From NCBI GenBank assembly GCA_947178215.1, contig CAMWXJ010000013.1, positions 1 to 64,000 of the forward strand: DNA of 64,000 bases. Reading direction: 5' to 3'. Under the pieces are notes generated by a model. The model searched no databases and was not told the DNA's origin. It saw nothing but the letters and a program-made list of their open reading frames with translations. How positions within the stretch are numbered: position 1 is the first letter of the stretch; each line of letters begins with the position of its first letter. Positions 8,075 through 15,457 of the stretch are shown piece by piece. The translations under genes were made by a program, and so were the position numbers. This stretch comes from an uncultured Porphyromonadaceae bacterium (GTDB lineage Bacteria > Bacteroidota > Bacteroidia > Bacteroidales > Muribaculaceae).

Positions 8075-8737
8075 TTATTCGGGCTCTACGGGCGACTCTA
8101 CGGGCTCGTCGTCCGCAGCGTCGTCAATACACCCCACGGGGAGCTTGTTGAGTTCCTCGATATAGCCGAGTATCTCGTCGCGTCCGCGCCTGTCCTCGCT
8201 GGATGTCAGAAACACGGGTGGCAACTCCTCCCACTGTTCGAGCAGCTTGGCGCAATATGCGGCTACATTGCGCTTTCCGGCCGACGCGCTAAGCTTATCC
8301 ATTTTCGTAAACACGATAGAGAATGGCACACCGTTCTCTCCGAGCCACTCCATAAACTCCATGTCGATTTTCTGGGGCTCGTGGCGCGAGTCAATAAGCA
8401 GGAACAGATTCGTCATCTGCTCGCGTCCAAGTATGTAACCCTCAATCATGCGGCGAAGCTCGTCGCGACTCTCCTTGCCGCGCTTGGCATAGCCGTAGCC
8501 CGGGAGGTCGACGATGCTCCATTCATCGTTGATAAGGAAGTGATTGATAAGCATGGTCTTACCCGGAGTCGACGAGGTCTTTGCAAGACCCTGGCGCCCG
8601 GTAAGCATATTGATGAGCGATGACTTGCCCACGTTTGACCGCCCGATAAAGGCATATTCGTGGCGCATGTCGGAGGGACACTTCTCTACTTTGGAGTTCG
8701 ACACCTGGAAGCGGGCCGAGTTGATTATCATTGTCAT
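8075..8737 (-). CDS. engB: Ribosome biogenesis GTPase EngB (YihA/YsxC)
   Basis: A 220-residue P-loop GTPase needed for large ribosomal subunit assembly. All G motifs are visible: G1 G-R-S-N-V-G-K-S-S (32-40), the G2 threonine in S-S-T-P-G-K-T, G3 D-L-P-G-Y-G-Y-A (from 77), G4 T-K-M-D (144-147) and G5 T-S-S. The C-terminal tail is acidic and variable (D-D-A-A-D-D-E). Length is typical of the family plus this tail. It lies 24 nt after an unknown membrane protein gene in the long minus-strand operon with cmk and ispH, so it is probably co-expressed with these housekeeping genes. Confidence 0.96.
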   Translation of the reverse strand: MTMIINSARFQVSNSKVEKCPSDMRHEYAFIGRSNVGKSSLINMLTGRQGLAKTSSTPGKTMLINHFLINDEWSIVDLPGYGYAKRGKESRDELRRMIEGYILGREQMTNLFLLIDSRHEPQKIDMEFMEWLGENGVPFSIVFTKMDKLSASAGKRNVAAYCAKLLEQWEELPPVFLTSSEDRRGRDEILGYIEELNKLPVGCIDDAADDEPVESPVEPE

Positions 8738-8761
8738 TGCGACTGGATGTTTAGGTATTGG

Positions 8762-9163
8762 TTACTTCAAGATGATGCGGGCGAGCGAATCGCTCTGCTG
8801 ACCCAACTGGTATTCGAAGCCGGCGACGTAGGCGTCGCCGGCCGACTCGCCTATGCGGGCGCGGATGTTGCTTTCGCGGGCGCGGATGTCGAGCAGGCGC
8901 AGACCGCGCGCGTCGTCGTCGGCACACTCTCTTATGAAGGCGACGGCATGCTCCGTGCCGAGATTCCACGCCGAGGTGTCAGCACGGGCTATGACAATTC
9001 CTACCGGCACTGGCACTTCCGTGGCGGGAGCGCTGAACCGGTGGTAAAGGCCGGTGACGATACTTATGAGGAGAGCGAGAGCGGTAGACCCGAGAGTGAA
9101 TCGAGGGAGCATGGCCCCCCGCTTGCGGGCGGACACGGATACGGGATTGGCGGGGGCGGTCAT
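8762..9163 (-). CDS. Unknown single-pass membrane protein
   Basis: 133 residues; no family recognised. A short basic N-terminus (R-K-R-G) is followed by one hydrophobic segment (about residues 20-40, A-L-A-L-L-I-S-I-V-T-G-L-Y) and a soluble C-terminal domain of about 90 residues rich in Arg and Asp, so the domain probably faces the periplasm. I chose the ATG at 9163 because it overlaps the stop of the upstream exonuclease gene in an ATGA arrangement, implying translational coupling. A frame nine codons longer exists but would overlap more. Nothing in it suggests an enzyme; the neighbours are housekeeping genes. Confidence 0.7.
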   Translation of the reverse strand: MTAPANPVSVSARKRGAMLPRFTLGSTALALLISIVTGLYHRFSAPATEVPVPVGIVIARADTSAWNLGTEHAVAFIRECADDDARGLRLLDIRARESNIRARIGESAGDAYVAGFEYQLGQQSDSLARIILK

Positions 9164-9660
9164 AACAAGGCCATTGCTATTTTGGCACACGCCTCGGCGT
9201 CAGCCAGGGCGTTGTGGTGATTATCAAATGGAATACCCAGAAAGCCGGCGAGCACCGGAAGAGAGAACGAGGAGCAGAGCTGCCGTGGTATGCTTGTACG
9301 CGCCTTTACGAGCGTGCAATAAAAGGGGTATTCGGGATAAAACATGTCGTAATGACGGAAACAGGCACGGATGCACCGCTCGTCAAACTGCTTGTTGTGG
9401 GCCACAAGCGGCAACGTGCCTATAAAACGTTCGAGGTCGGCCCACACTTCGGGAAAAAACCGCGCCGTGTCAGTGTCGGTGCGCGACAAGCCGTGGATTT
9501 CCTCGGTGAAGCGACGGATATAGTAGTTGGGATAAGGCTTGACTAACTCGTAGAACGAGTCGGTAATCGCCCCGTCGACAACCTTTACCGCGCCAATCGA
9601 ACACACCGATGTCGGATATTGGTTTGCTGTCTCTACGTCTATTGCAACAAAATTATCCAT
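9160..9660 (-). CDS. DnaQ-like 3'-5' exonuclease domain protein
   Basis: A 166-residue DEDDh exonuclease related to the epsilon proofreading subunit of DNA polymerase III. The catalytic set is visible: D8 and E10 in A-I-D-V-E-T-A, D93 in H-N-K-Q-F-D-E, and H149/D154 in H-H-N-A-L-A-D. The short length suggests a stand-alone nuclease rather than the replicative subunit, which usually carries a polymerase-binding tail. The frame extends 95 codons upstream, but that part is a shadow of ispH. The ATG at 9660 shares its A with the ispH stop (TGATG), supporting this start. The downstream gene overlaps its stop by ATGA. Confidence 0.9.
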   Translation of the reverse strand: MDNFVAIDVETANQYPTSVCSIGAVKVVDGAITDSFYELVKPYPNYYIRRFTEEIHGLSRTDTDTARFFPEVWADLERFIGTLPLVAHNKQFDERCIRACFRHYDMFYPEYPFYCTLVKARTSIPRQLCSSFSLPVLAGFLGIPFDNHHNALADAEACAKIAMALL

Positions 9661-10541
9661 CAATCTGTTCGGCTGATAAGTTGTGAGGCGCGGCCGCTCA
9701 CCTGCTCCATGAGCCACGACGGCGTGGAGGTGGCGCCACAGATGCCTATGGTCGAGGCACCTTCGAGCCATGCAGGGTCGAGGGCGTCGGCATTTGCGAT
9801 GAGGTGGGTCGACGGATTCACGGCGAGGCACTCGGCGTAGAGCGCGCGGCCATTGGAACTTTTGGCTCCGGCCACAAAAAGCACCACGTCGTGCATCTCG
9901 GCAAAGCGACGTAGGTTGTCGGCGCGCGAAGCCACCTGGCGGCACACGGTGTCGAAGCTCTCGAAGCTTACTCCGGGAGTCATACGGGCCGAAATGGTAT
10001 CGGAGATATGCCGCATGCCGTCGAGGCTCTTGGTGGTCTGCGAGAACAGCATCACCGGGCGTGAGGAATCTATCTTGTCGATTTCAGCCGGTCCCTCGAC
10101 CACAATGGCCGAGCCACCGGTCTGACCCACAAGGCCGTTGACCTCGGCATGACCGTGCTTGCCGTAAATCACAATCTGAGTGCCGGCAGGAGCCGACTCG
10201 CAGGCGCGCCTGATTCGTTGCTGCAACCGGAGTACCACGGGGCAGGTGGCGTCGATAAGCTGCAACCCGCGCTCAGAGGCGGTGGCGTAGGTGGCGGGGG
10301 GCTCGCCGTGTGCGCGAAGCAGCACACGCGACCCGGGGGGCAGTGTCAGCAGGTCGTCGTGCGATATGGTGACGAGGCCACGCTGTCGCAGCCGCTCCAC
10401 TTCGTCGCTGTTGTGCACTATATCGCCGAGGCAATAGAGCGTGCCTCCTCGGTCGAGCTCCTCCTCCGCCTTGCGTATCGCCGTCACGACACCGAAGCAG
10501 AATCCCGACCCTGGGTCTATCTCTACGGAAGTGCAGCTCAT
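9660..10541 (-). CDS. ispH: 4-hydroxy-3-methylbut-2-enyl diphosphate reductase
   Basis: The final enzyme of the MEP isoprenoid pathway, an iron-sulfur protein that reduces HMBPP to IPP and DMAPP. 293 residues, normal for IspH. The three cluster cysteines are C15 (G-F-C-F-G-V), C100 (D-A-T-C-P-V-V) and C200 (D-T-V-C-R-Q-V). The substrate-binding stretches A-H-G-E-P and S-Q-T-T are also present. Its ATG overlaps the cmk stop (ATGA) and its stop overlaps the exonuclease start, so it is embedded in a translationally coupled chain porQ-cmk-ispH. I recall the same order in Porphyromonas gingivalis. Confidence 0.97.
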   Translation of the reverse strand: MSCTSVEIDPGSGFCFGVVTAIRKAEEELDRGGTLYCLGDIVHNSDEVERLRQRGLVTISHDDLLTLPPGSRVLLRAHGEPPATYATASERGLQLIDATCPVVLRLQQRIRRACESAPAGTQIVIYGKHGHAEVNGLVGQTGGSAIVVEGPAEIDKIDSSRPVMLFSQTTKSLDGMRHISDTISARMTPGVSFESFDTVCRQVASRADNLRRFAEMHDVVLFVAGAKSSNGRALYAECLAVNPSTHLIANADALDPAWLEGASTIGICGATSTPSWLMEQVSGRASQLISRTD

Positions 10542-11233
10542 TTAAGGCGTTCTATTGTATCGTTGAACAGACTGAGAATCCGCGCGTCCTGCTCTTCAAG
10601 CGTCATGTTGCCGTTGTCGAGGAGCACAGCGTCGGGTGCCTGCCTCAACGGGCTCTCGGCGCGGGTGGTGTCGATTTTGTCGCGCTGCACCACGTTGGCA
10701 AGCACATCGTCGTACTCCACAGCCTGGCCCTTGCCGGTTAGTTCGAGATAGCGACGACGGGCGCGTGTCTCGGCCGACGCGTTCACAAACACTTTCAGCT
10801 CGGCGTCGGGGAACACAGTGGTGCCTATGTCGCGGCCGTCCATAACCACGCCGCGGCTCTTGCCGAGTTCGCGCTGCATGGTCGTTAGGGCGTGGCGCAC
10901 TTCGGGTATAGCAGCCACGGGGCTTACCATGTTGCTCACTTCGAGCGAACGTATTTCGGTCTCCACATCCTCACCGTTGAGCAGAGTGTGCTGCCCCTCG
11001 GCGCCGGGAGCGAAGTCGATGCTGATGCCGGGAAGCGCCGCATTGAGGGCCGAGGTGTCGACCGTTCCGGCTGCGGCATCGGTCATGCCGTGACGCATGG
11101 CGTAGAGGGTTACAGCGCGATACATCGCGCCCGAGTCTATGTAACGGTAGCCTATGGCTGCCGCAAGGCGGCGCGCCATAGTGCTTTTGCCTGACGACGA
11201 GAAGCCGTCGACTGCTATTATAATCTTGTTCAT
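10538..11233 (-). CDS. cmk: Cytidylate kinase
   Basis: A 231-residue (d)CMP kinase, giving CDP for nucleotide and phospholipid synthesis. The P-loop G-F-S-S-S-G-K-S-T is at residues 10-18, followed by the Y-I-D-S-G-A-M-Y-R substrate-binding motif, the D-G-R-D-I-G-T nucleotide-monophosphate motif and an R-A-R-R-R lid. Length matches bacterial CMP kinases. It is 15 nt downstream of porQ and overlaps ispH by ATGA, so these three are almost certainly one transcript. Confidence 0.97.
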   Translation of the reverse strand: MNKIIIAVDGFSSSGKSTMARRLAAAIGYRYIDSGAMYRAVTLYAMRHGMTDAAAGTVDTSALNAALPGISIDFAPGAEGQHTLLNGEDVETEIRSLEVSNMVSPVAAIPEVRHALTTMQRELGKSRGVVMDGRDIGTTVFPDAELKVFVNASAETRARRRYLELTGKGQAVEYDDVLANVVQRDKIDTTRAESPLRQAPDAVLLDNGNMTLEEQDARILSLFNDTIERLK

Positions 11234-11248
11234 ATAGTTGTTTGCGGT

Positions 11249-12310
11249 TTACAGTATCAATTCGTTGAGGTCGGCGGTGAAGTTGACCATTAGCGTTGTG
11301 CCTCCACGATGAGGCTGCGCCACAGCCACTCCCACACCAAACGAGCTTACCCGCAGCGACGCTCCGAGAGAGAAGCCCGAAAGCAGGGAACGGGAGTAGG
11401 TCGACATGTCGGTGCGCGTGCGGTAGTTGTAGCCGAGACAGAGGTTGAAATTGTCGCTCGGCGTGAAGTCGGCACCGAAAATCACGTGACGCATGAGATT
11501 GGAGCCAAACGTGGATTTGAGTGCAAGCTCCGCATCGTATGTTCCGTCGCCGTTGTCGTAATAGGGCAGTTTCCAGCGGGTGAGGTCGTAGGCCGTGACC
11601 GAAAAACGCACCGGAAACGTGCCGAAACTCTTGGCCCAGCCAAGCCTGATGTCAATCGGCAGGCGGTCGTAGGTGTCATTGAAGCGCTTGACCTGACCGC
11701 CGAGATTTGCCGCCACCACCGAGAGCGACAGGTCGCGGTCGGCGTCGTAGTAGTTGAGACCGAGGTCGGCGGCGATAGCCACGGCGGAGAAGTCGGCATA
11801 GGAACTGTAAGCGACCTTCACGGCGAAGCCGCCACGCAGGCAGTCGTTCAAATCGTGCGTGTAACCGCCGCTCACGGCAACATCCTTTGGCGAGAACGAG
11901 CCTATGATGTTGCCCGTCACGTCGGTCTCTTTAATCGAGCCGTAGCCGAAATATTTCAGTGCTGCGCTCCATGCGCCGCGCTCACCGGCGGCTCCGGCGT
12001 AGCGCAGTCCGGCAAAGTTGCTGCTTCCGAGCCAGTGCATGTAGCTTACGCCAATCTGACGGTCAAACTCCGGGCCGAGCAGTGCCGGATTCTGGTCTAC
12101 GGAAAAGAGGTCGTTAGGGTCGGGCACCGTGATGTTGATGCCTCCGAGGCCATAGATACGGGTCGAGCCTGTGACGTCAAGGAAAGAATAGGTCGGGCTG
12201 CTCCCCCCTATCCCCTCCTGCGCGACGAGCCGCGCGGGTACGACCGCGGCGGCCGCCGTGATTACGACAGCCGCCGCGACTCTTATCCGTAGCTCAAAAA
12301 GATGTTTCAT
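11249..12310 (-). CDS. porQ: Type IX secretion system protein PorQ
   Basis: 353 residues with a signal peptide (about 1-30, ending R-L-V-A-Q) and a beta-strand-rich outer-membrane barrel similar to the PorV/FadL fold. The features that point to PorQ are the start of the mature domain (S-F-L-D-V-T-G-S-T-R-I-Y-G-L-G-G) and the N-P-A-L-L-G segment. In P. gingivalis PorQ assists the PorU sortase complex of type IX secretion and its gene lies next to cmk, as here. The gene is 30 nt after the double phosphoesterase gene. I saw no typical type IX C-terminal sorting domain among the secreted proteins of this window. Confidence 0.8.
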   Translation of the reverse strand: MKHLFELRIRVAAAVVITAAAAVVPARLVAQEGIGGSSPTYSFLDVTGSTRIYGLGGINITVPDPNDLFSVDQNPALLGPEFDRQIGVSYMHWLGSSNFAGLRYAGAAGERGAWSAALKYFGYGSIKETDVTGNIIGSFSPKDVAVSGGYTHDLNDCLRGGFAVKVAYSSYADFSAVAIAADLGLNYYDADRDLSLSVVAANLGGQVKRFNDTYDRLPIDIRLGWAKSFGTFPVRFSVTAYDLTRWKLPYYDNGDGTYDAELALKSTFGSNLMRHVIFGADFTPSDNFNLCLGYNYRTRTDMSTYSRSLLSGFSLGASLRVSSFGVGVAVAQPHRGGTTLMVNFTADLNELIL

Positions 12311-12340
12311 ACATCTCTTTATAACGGCCTCAGCGCGCCG

Positions 12341-14200
12341 TTATTGCCCTGCGATGGGAATAACGGTGTCGTCGCCGCCGGGAGTCACCACGCGGGCGCT
12401 AACACCGTCGGGGCCTGCAGTGACGACCAGCATAGTCGCGCTGTCGAGCTTTGGACCGCCGCCGACATACGTTACGCACGGATTGCCGATGCTGCCCTTA
12501 GGGTGTATCTTGAAGTCGTGCGTGTGGGCGGTGATGTCGATGTCAAACTTTCCTTTGCCGAGTATCGGTGCCCACATATCGGTGCAGGGCTGATACTTGT
12601 CGGTGTTGCCCCACACGGGGATATGGTGGATGAGAATACGGTTGGTCGCTTTTTTATACTCGCGGCTCGACATCTCCCGGCGGAGCCAGTCGGCCTGTTC
12701 ACGCCGCAGGTCGGTGAAGTCGTTGAGCCCGTAGTACACCCATGTGTCGTCGGTCTTGTCCTCGCCGCAGTCAAGCACTATGTAGCGGGTGCCTCCGAAA
12801 GTGAACGCACCGTAGGTCTTGCCGCCGGGGTTGTCGAAGAGACTCGGCATACCCGACGAATAGGCATTGCGTATCTCATGGTTGCCGCGTATATACATTA
12901 TAGGAGTGTTGGCACCGTCAAAGCGGTCGGAAAGCACATGCAGCCATTTCACGGCATACTCGCGGTCGTAAGGTTCCGGGAGGCAGTCGCCGTTGAATAT
13001 CACCATATCGTGAGGTATCTTCGCGGCCATTGAGGCGAGAGTGTCAATAGTGGGCATATATTCGTGGAGATCGTTGAGCACAAGTACTGTCATCTCTTTC
13101 TTACCCTCGGGCGGAGTCACGAAACTGTAAAACGGTGTCACGACAGAATCGCCGAACGTCTTGTGATATGAGCTGTTCTCGGTTATCTCGCGTGCGCGCA
13201 CACGATAATAGTAACGTGTACCGGGACGTAAGCCTGCGAGGCGCACTTTGTGTTCCAGGTCGTGGACAACTTCTTGACCGGCTATAAGCTGTCGGGCGCT
13301 GCTGAGGGCGGTAGTGTCGGTGCCGTACTCCACGCGGCTCATCACCGGCACGGTCGACTGATACATCACCGTCATGCCGTCGGGGGTAGGATTCTGTATA
13401 TACGGTTTATGATAAAGCAGCTTGTCGGCCTGGGTGTTGAAGCGGAGCGTGGCGGTGATGGGGCGGTGGTCGGAAGCCACCGGCTCGTCGATCACCTCGG
13501 TACGGAGCACGGCGGGCGCGTTGGCGGTCGACACACATATATAGTCGATTGTCTCTTCGGGCTTGTCGGCGGGAAATGTGTGACGCTTGGGACTGGTAAC
13601 GGGACGCAAGGCTGATTTAAGCTCTGTCATCACCGCGTCGTCGGGGTGGGCGTTGAAATCTCCACACAGCACGATCGGCTTGTCGAATGCCGCGGCCTCG
13701 CGCTTGATTATCGCAGCCGAGGCGTTGCGATCCTCCTCGGTGAGCGACAGGTGGGTACAACCGAGCAGGTAGTCGTCAAACTCCACGAGCAGCAGCGCAC
13801 GCGCTTCCTCACGACCGGGTAATGCCACTCGGCGCACACTCAGCGGGCGCGTTTTAGCGAGTACCGCTATGCCGTACTTGCCGCCGTCGTAGTCTATGGC
13901 CGGGGCAAATACGGGATACATCAGAGCCTCGGCGGCAATGTCGCCGGCCACATATCGTCCGCCGCTGCGTCCGGTCATGCTGTCGACTTCCTGCATGCAC
14001 ACCACATCTGCGCCGGAGCGGAGTATCACGTCGGCTATACGAGCGGGATTGCGCTCGCCGTCGAGCCCCACACCGTTACGTATGTTGTAACTCATCACTT
14101 TGACCGTGTTGGTATGTTGCTGTGTACCCTGTGCCACAGTGTCAAACGAGGTCGCGCCAAGCATCGCGAGCGCAGGCAATATGCTGTTGATTATTTTCAT
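12341..14200 (-). CDS. Secreted double phosphoesterase: EEP domain fused to purple-acid-phosphatase-like domain
   Basis: 619 residues. A signal peptide (1-25) precedes an endonuclease/exonuclease/phosphatase (EEP) domain with N39, E71, H150, D181/N183 and D244/H245 in the expected motifs. A fibronectin-like segment (about 265-362) of the purple acid phosphatase type follows (P-D-G-M-T-V-M-Y-Q-S; G-L-R-P-G-T-R-Y-Y-Y-R-V). A calcineurin-like metallophosphoesterase domain ends the protein (D377-x-H379, G-D at 404-405, G-N-H at 439-441, H525/H526, H559-x-H561). Both active sites look intact. I chose the ATG at 14200; one two codons upstream is possible. The gene heads the porQ-cmk-ispH operon and diverges from the phosphoesterase-rich PUL, hinting at a shared substrate. 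The substrate itself is unknown. Confidence 0.88.
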   Translation of the reverse strand: MKIINSILPALAMLGATSFDTVAQGTQQHTNTVKVMSYNIRNGVGLDGERNPARIADVILRSGADVVCMQEVDSMTGRSGGRYVAGDIAAEALMYPVFAPAIDYDGGKYGIAVLAKTRPLSVRRVALPGREEARALLLVEFDDYLLGCTHLSLTEEDRNASAAIIKREAAAFDKPIVLCGDFNAHPDDAVMTELKSALRPVTSPKRHTFPADKPEETIDYICVSTANAPAVLRTEVIDEPVASDHRPITATLRFNTQADKLLYHKPYIQNPTPDGMTVMYQSTVPVMSRVEYGTDTTALSSARQLIAGQEVVHDLEHKVRLAGLRPGTRYYYRVRAREITENSSYHKTFGDSVVTPFYSFVTPPEGKKEMTVLVLNDLHEYMPTIDTLASMAAKIPHDMVIFNGDCLPEPYDREYAVKWLHVLSDRFDGANTPIMYIRGNHEIRNAYSSGMPSLFDNPGGKTYGAFTFGGTRYIVLDCGEDKTDDTWVYYGLNDFTDLRREQADWLRREMSSREYKKATNRILIHHIPVWGNTDKYQPCTDMWAPILGKGKFDIDITAHTHDFKIHPKGSIGNPCVTYVGGGPKLDSATMLVVTAGPDGVSARVVTPGGDDTVIPIAGQ

Positions 14201-14228
14201 GAGCAATAGTTGAATCGATTGGTTTCTG

Positions 14229-14258
14229 CAAAATTAACACAAAAATTTAACAATCAAA
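14229..14258 (-). promoter_or_regulatory. Promoter of the double phosphoesterase/porQ/cmk/ispH operon
   Basis: The minus strand has TAATTTTG at 14236-14229, an exact TAnnTTTG match, and TTTG at 14258-14255, 18 nt upstream. The start near 14222 leaves a leader of about 22 nt. Confidence 0.7.
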
Positions 14259-14405
14259 AAAACACTTCCCAAAATATGCCTCAACCGGCGACAAATCAGC
14301 GATATAAACATCGCCACTCGCGGCATTTGCAAATTTACGGCAGTTGTTTTCGCAATTTGAGGATAAATTTCCGCTATTGCCGTAGTGTTAATTAAAATTA
14401 ATGTT

Positions 14406-14414
14406 GATATTTGC
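14406..14414 (+). promoter_or_regulatory. Candidate promoter of the PUL
   Basis: GATATTTGC differs by one base from TAnnTTTG plus C and is identical to the element upstream of the HU-like gene. No good -33 TTTG is seen at the usual distance, consistent with an activator-dependent promoter. The start would be near 14420, right at the structured leader. Confidence 0.4.
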
Positions 14415-14424
14415 AAGCGAAACC

Positions 14425-14530
14425 GATATGCGACTGCCGGAGCTACGACTCAAAGCGGTAAAAGGTAGGAGATTAACAGCTTTGGCTACACAAACTGTTC
14501 CGGCAGTCGCCGTCGGTCATCCCGCATATC
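14425..14530 (+). promoter_or_regulatory. Structured RNA leader upstream of the PUL
   Basis: GCGACTGCCGGA (14430-14441) is perfectly complementary to TCCGGCAGTCGC (14499-14510). Inside, CAAAGC (14451-14456) pairs with GCTTTG (14479-14484). Outside and partly overlapping, GATATGCG (14425-14432) pairs with CGCATATC (14523-14530), so two exclusive folds compete for 14430-14432. It ends about 42 nt before the ROK kinase ATG. It could be an attenuator, an sRNA target or an uncharacterised cis-regulatory RNA; it matches no riboswitch that I recognise. Confidence 0.5.
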
Positions 14531-14572
14531 ACTCTCTCTCAGTCCTATCATTTTATCACGCTTCACAAACCC

Positions 14573-15418
14573 ATGAAAATAGCTCTTGACCTGGGCGGCA
14601 CAAACATCAGAATCGGCCTTGTCGACAACTCGGGCCAATGCACCGGACACCATAGCGTGCCTTGTCGCGCTACGGAGACAGAGGATGTGGTGGTATCGCA
14701 GATTTGTGAACTCATAGCCGATCTTCTTGAAGGAGACGGACGACAGGCCGACGGCATAGGCATAGGCGTGCCATCGGTCGTCGACTCCGACAGAGGCATC
14801 GTATATAATGCCTGCAACATCCCATCATGGCGCGAGGTTCACCTTAAAGAAATAATAGAGGACCGCTTCCGGATAGAAACCCGCGTAGCCAACGACTGCA
14901 ACTGCTTCGCCCTGGGCGAGCACCGCTACGGCGCCGGCCGCGGCGCCGCCGACATGGTGGGCATTACCCTCGGCACCGGCGTGGGATCCGGTCTGATACT
15001 GGGCGGCCATCTCTATGTCGGCGTGCTCAGCGGCGCCGGCGAGATAGGGTCGCTCCCGTATCTCGACTCCGACTACGAACATTATTGCAGCAGCCTGTGG
15101 CTACGCGACAAATGCCACACCACGGGCGCCGATCTCGCAGCTCGCGCGGTCGCCGGCGACGCCGAGGCCCTCGCCACATGGCATCTCTTCGGCCGTCACC
15201 TCGGCGAACTCACCAAAGCCATACTCTTTGCCTACGCCCCCGAACGCATAGTCGTAGGCGGCGGCATAGCCGCGTCGATGCCGCTGTTCCGGGCCGGATG
15301 GGCCGAGGCTGTGTCGACCTTCCCCTACCCCGCCATAGCCCAACGGTGCACCATGGAGCGCGCCGTGCTCCCCGATGCCAACCTCATCGGCGCCGCCCTC
15401 CTTTTTCACGACATTTAA
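14573..15418 (+). CDS. ROK-family sugar kinase
   Basis: 281 residues with the ROK/hexokinase fold. The phosphate-1 motif is L-D-L-G-G-T-N-I-R (5-13), followed by G-I-G-V-P-S-V-V-D and the V-A-N-D-C-N-C catalytic-aspartate region. G-V-G-S-G-L-I and E-I-G-S-L-P-Y come next, then the adenosine motif V-V-G-G-G-I-A. The classical zinc motif C-x-C-G-x-x-G-C is absent; H-Y-C-S-S stands in its place. No DNA-binding domain is present, so it is a kinase and not a NagC-type regulator. It precedes susC by 39 nt, so it probably phosphorylates a hexose released by the locus, such as mannose or glucose. The sugar is not readable from sequence. Confidence 0.9.
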   Translation: MKIALDLGGTNIRIGLVDNSGQCTGHHSVPCRATETEDVVVSQICELIADLLEGDGRQADGIGIGVPSVVDSDRGIVYNACNIPSWREVHLKEIIEDRFRIETRVANDCNCFALGEHRYGAGRGAADMVGITLGTGVGSGLILGGHLYVGVLSGAGEIGSLPYLDSDYEHYCSSLWLRDKCHTTGADLAARAVAGDAEALATWHLFGRHLGELTKAILFAYAPERIVVGGGIAASMPLFRAGWAEAVSTFPYPAIAQRCTMERAVLPDANLIGAALLFHDI

Positions 15419-15457
15419 TCACTATCTTAACTATATCTATCAACTCAATTCCTATTT

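Larger units (their letters stand above)
14201..14572. other. Divergent control region between phosphoesterase operon and PUL
   Basis: 372 bp without a gene. The left part is A/T-rich and holds the minus-strand promoter at 14229-14258. The right part holds a candidate plus-strand promoter and a strongly paired leader (14425-14530), listed separately. No small open frame looks convincing. Confidence 0.6.

Noticed and set aside
9661..9945. 95-codon extension of the DnaQ-like exonuclease
   Set aside because: Arg/Pro-rich shadow of ispH; the TGATG overlap marks the true start.
11309..12292. 327-codon frame opposite porQ
   Set aside because: Antisense shadow; porQ has a signal peptide, family motifs and conserved neighbours.
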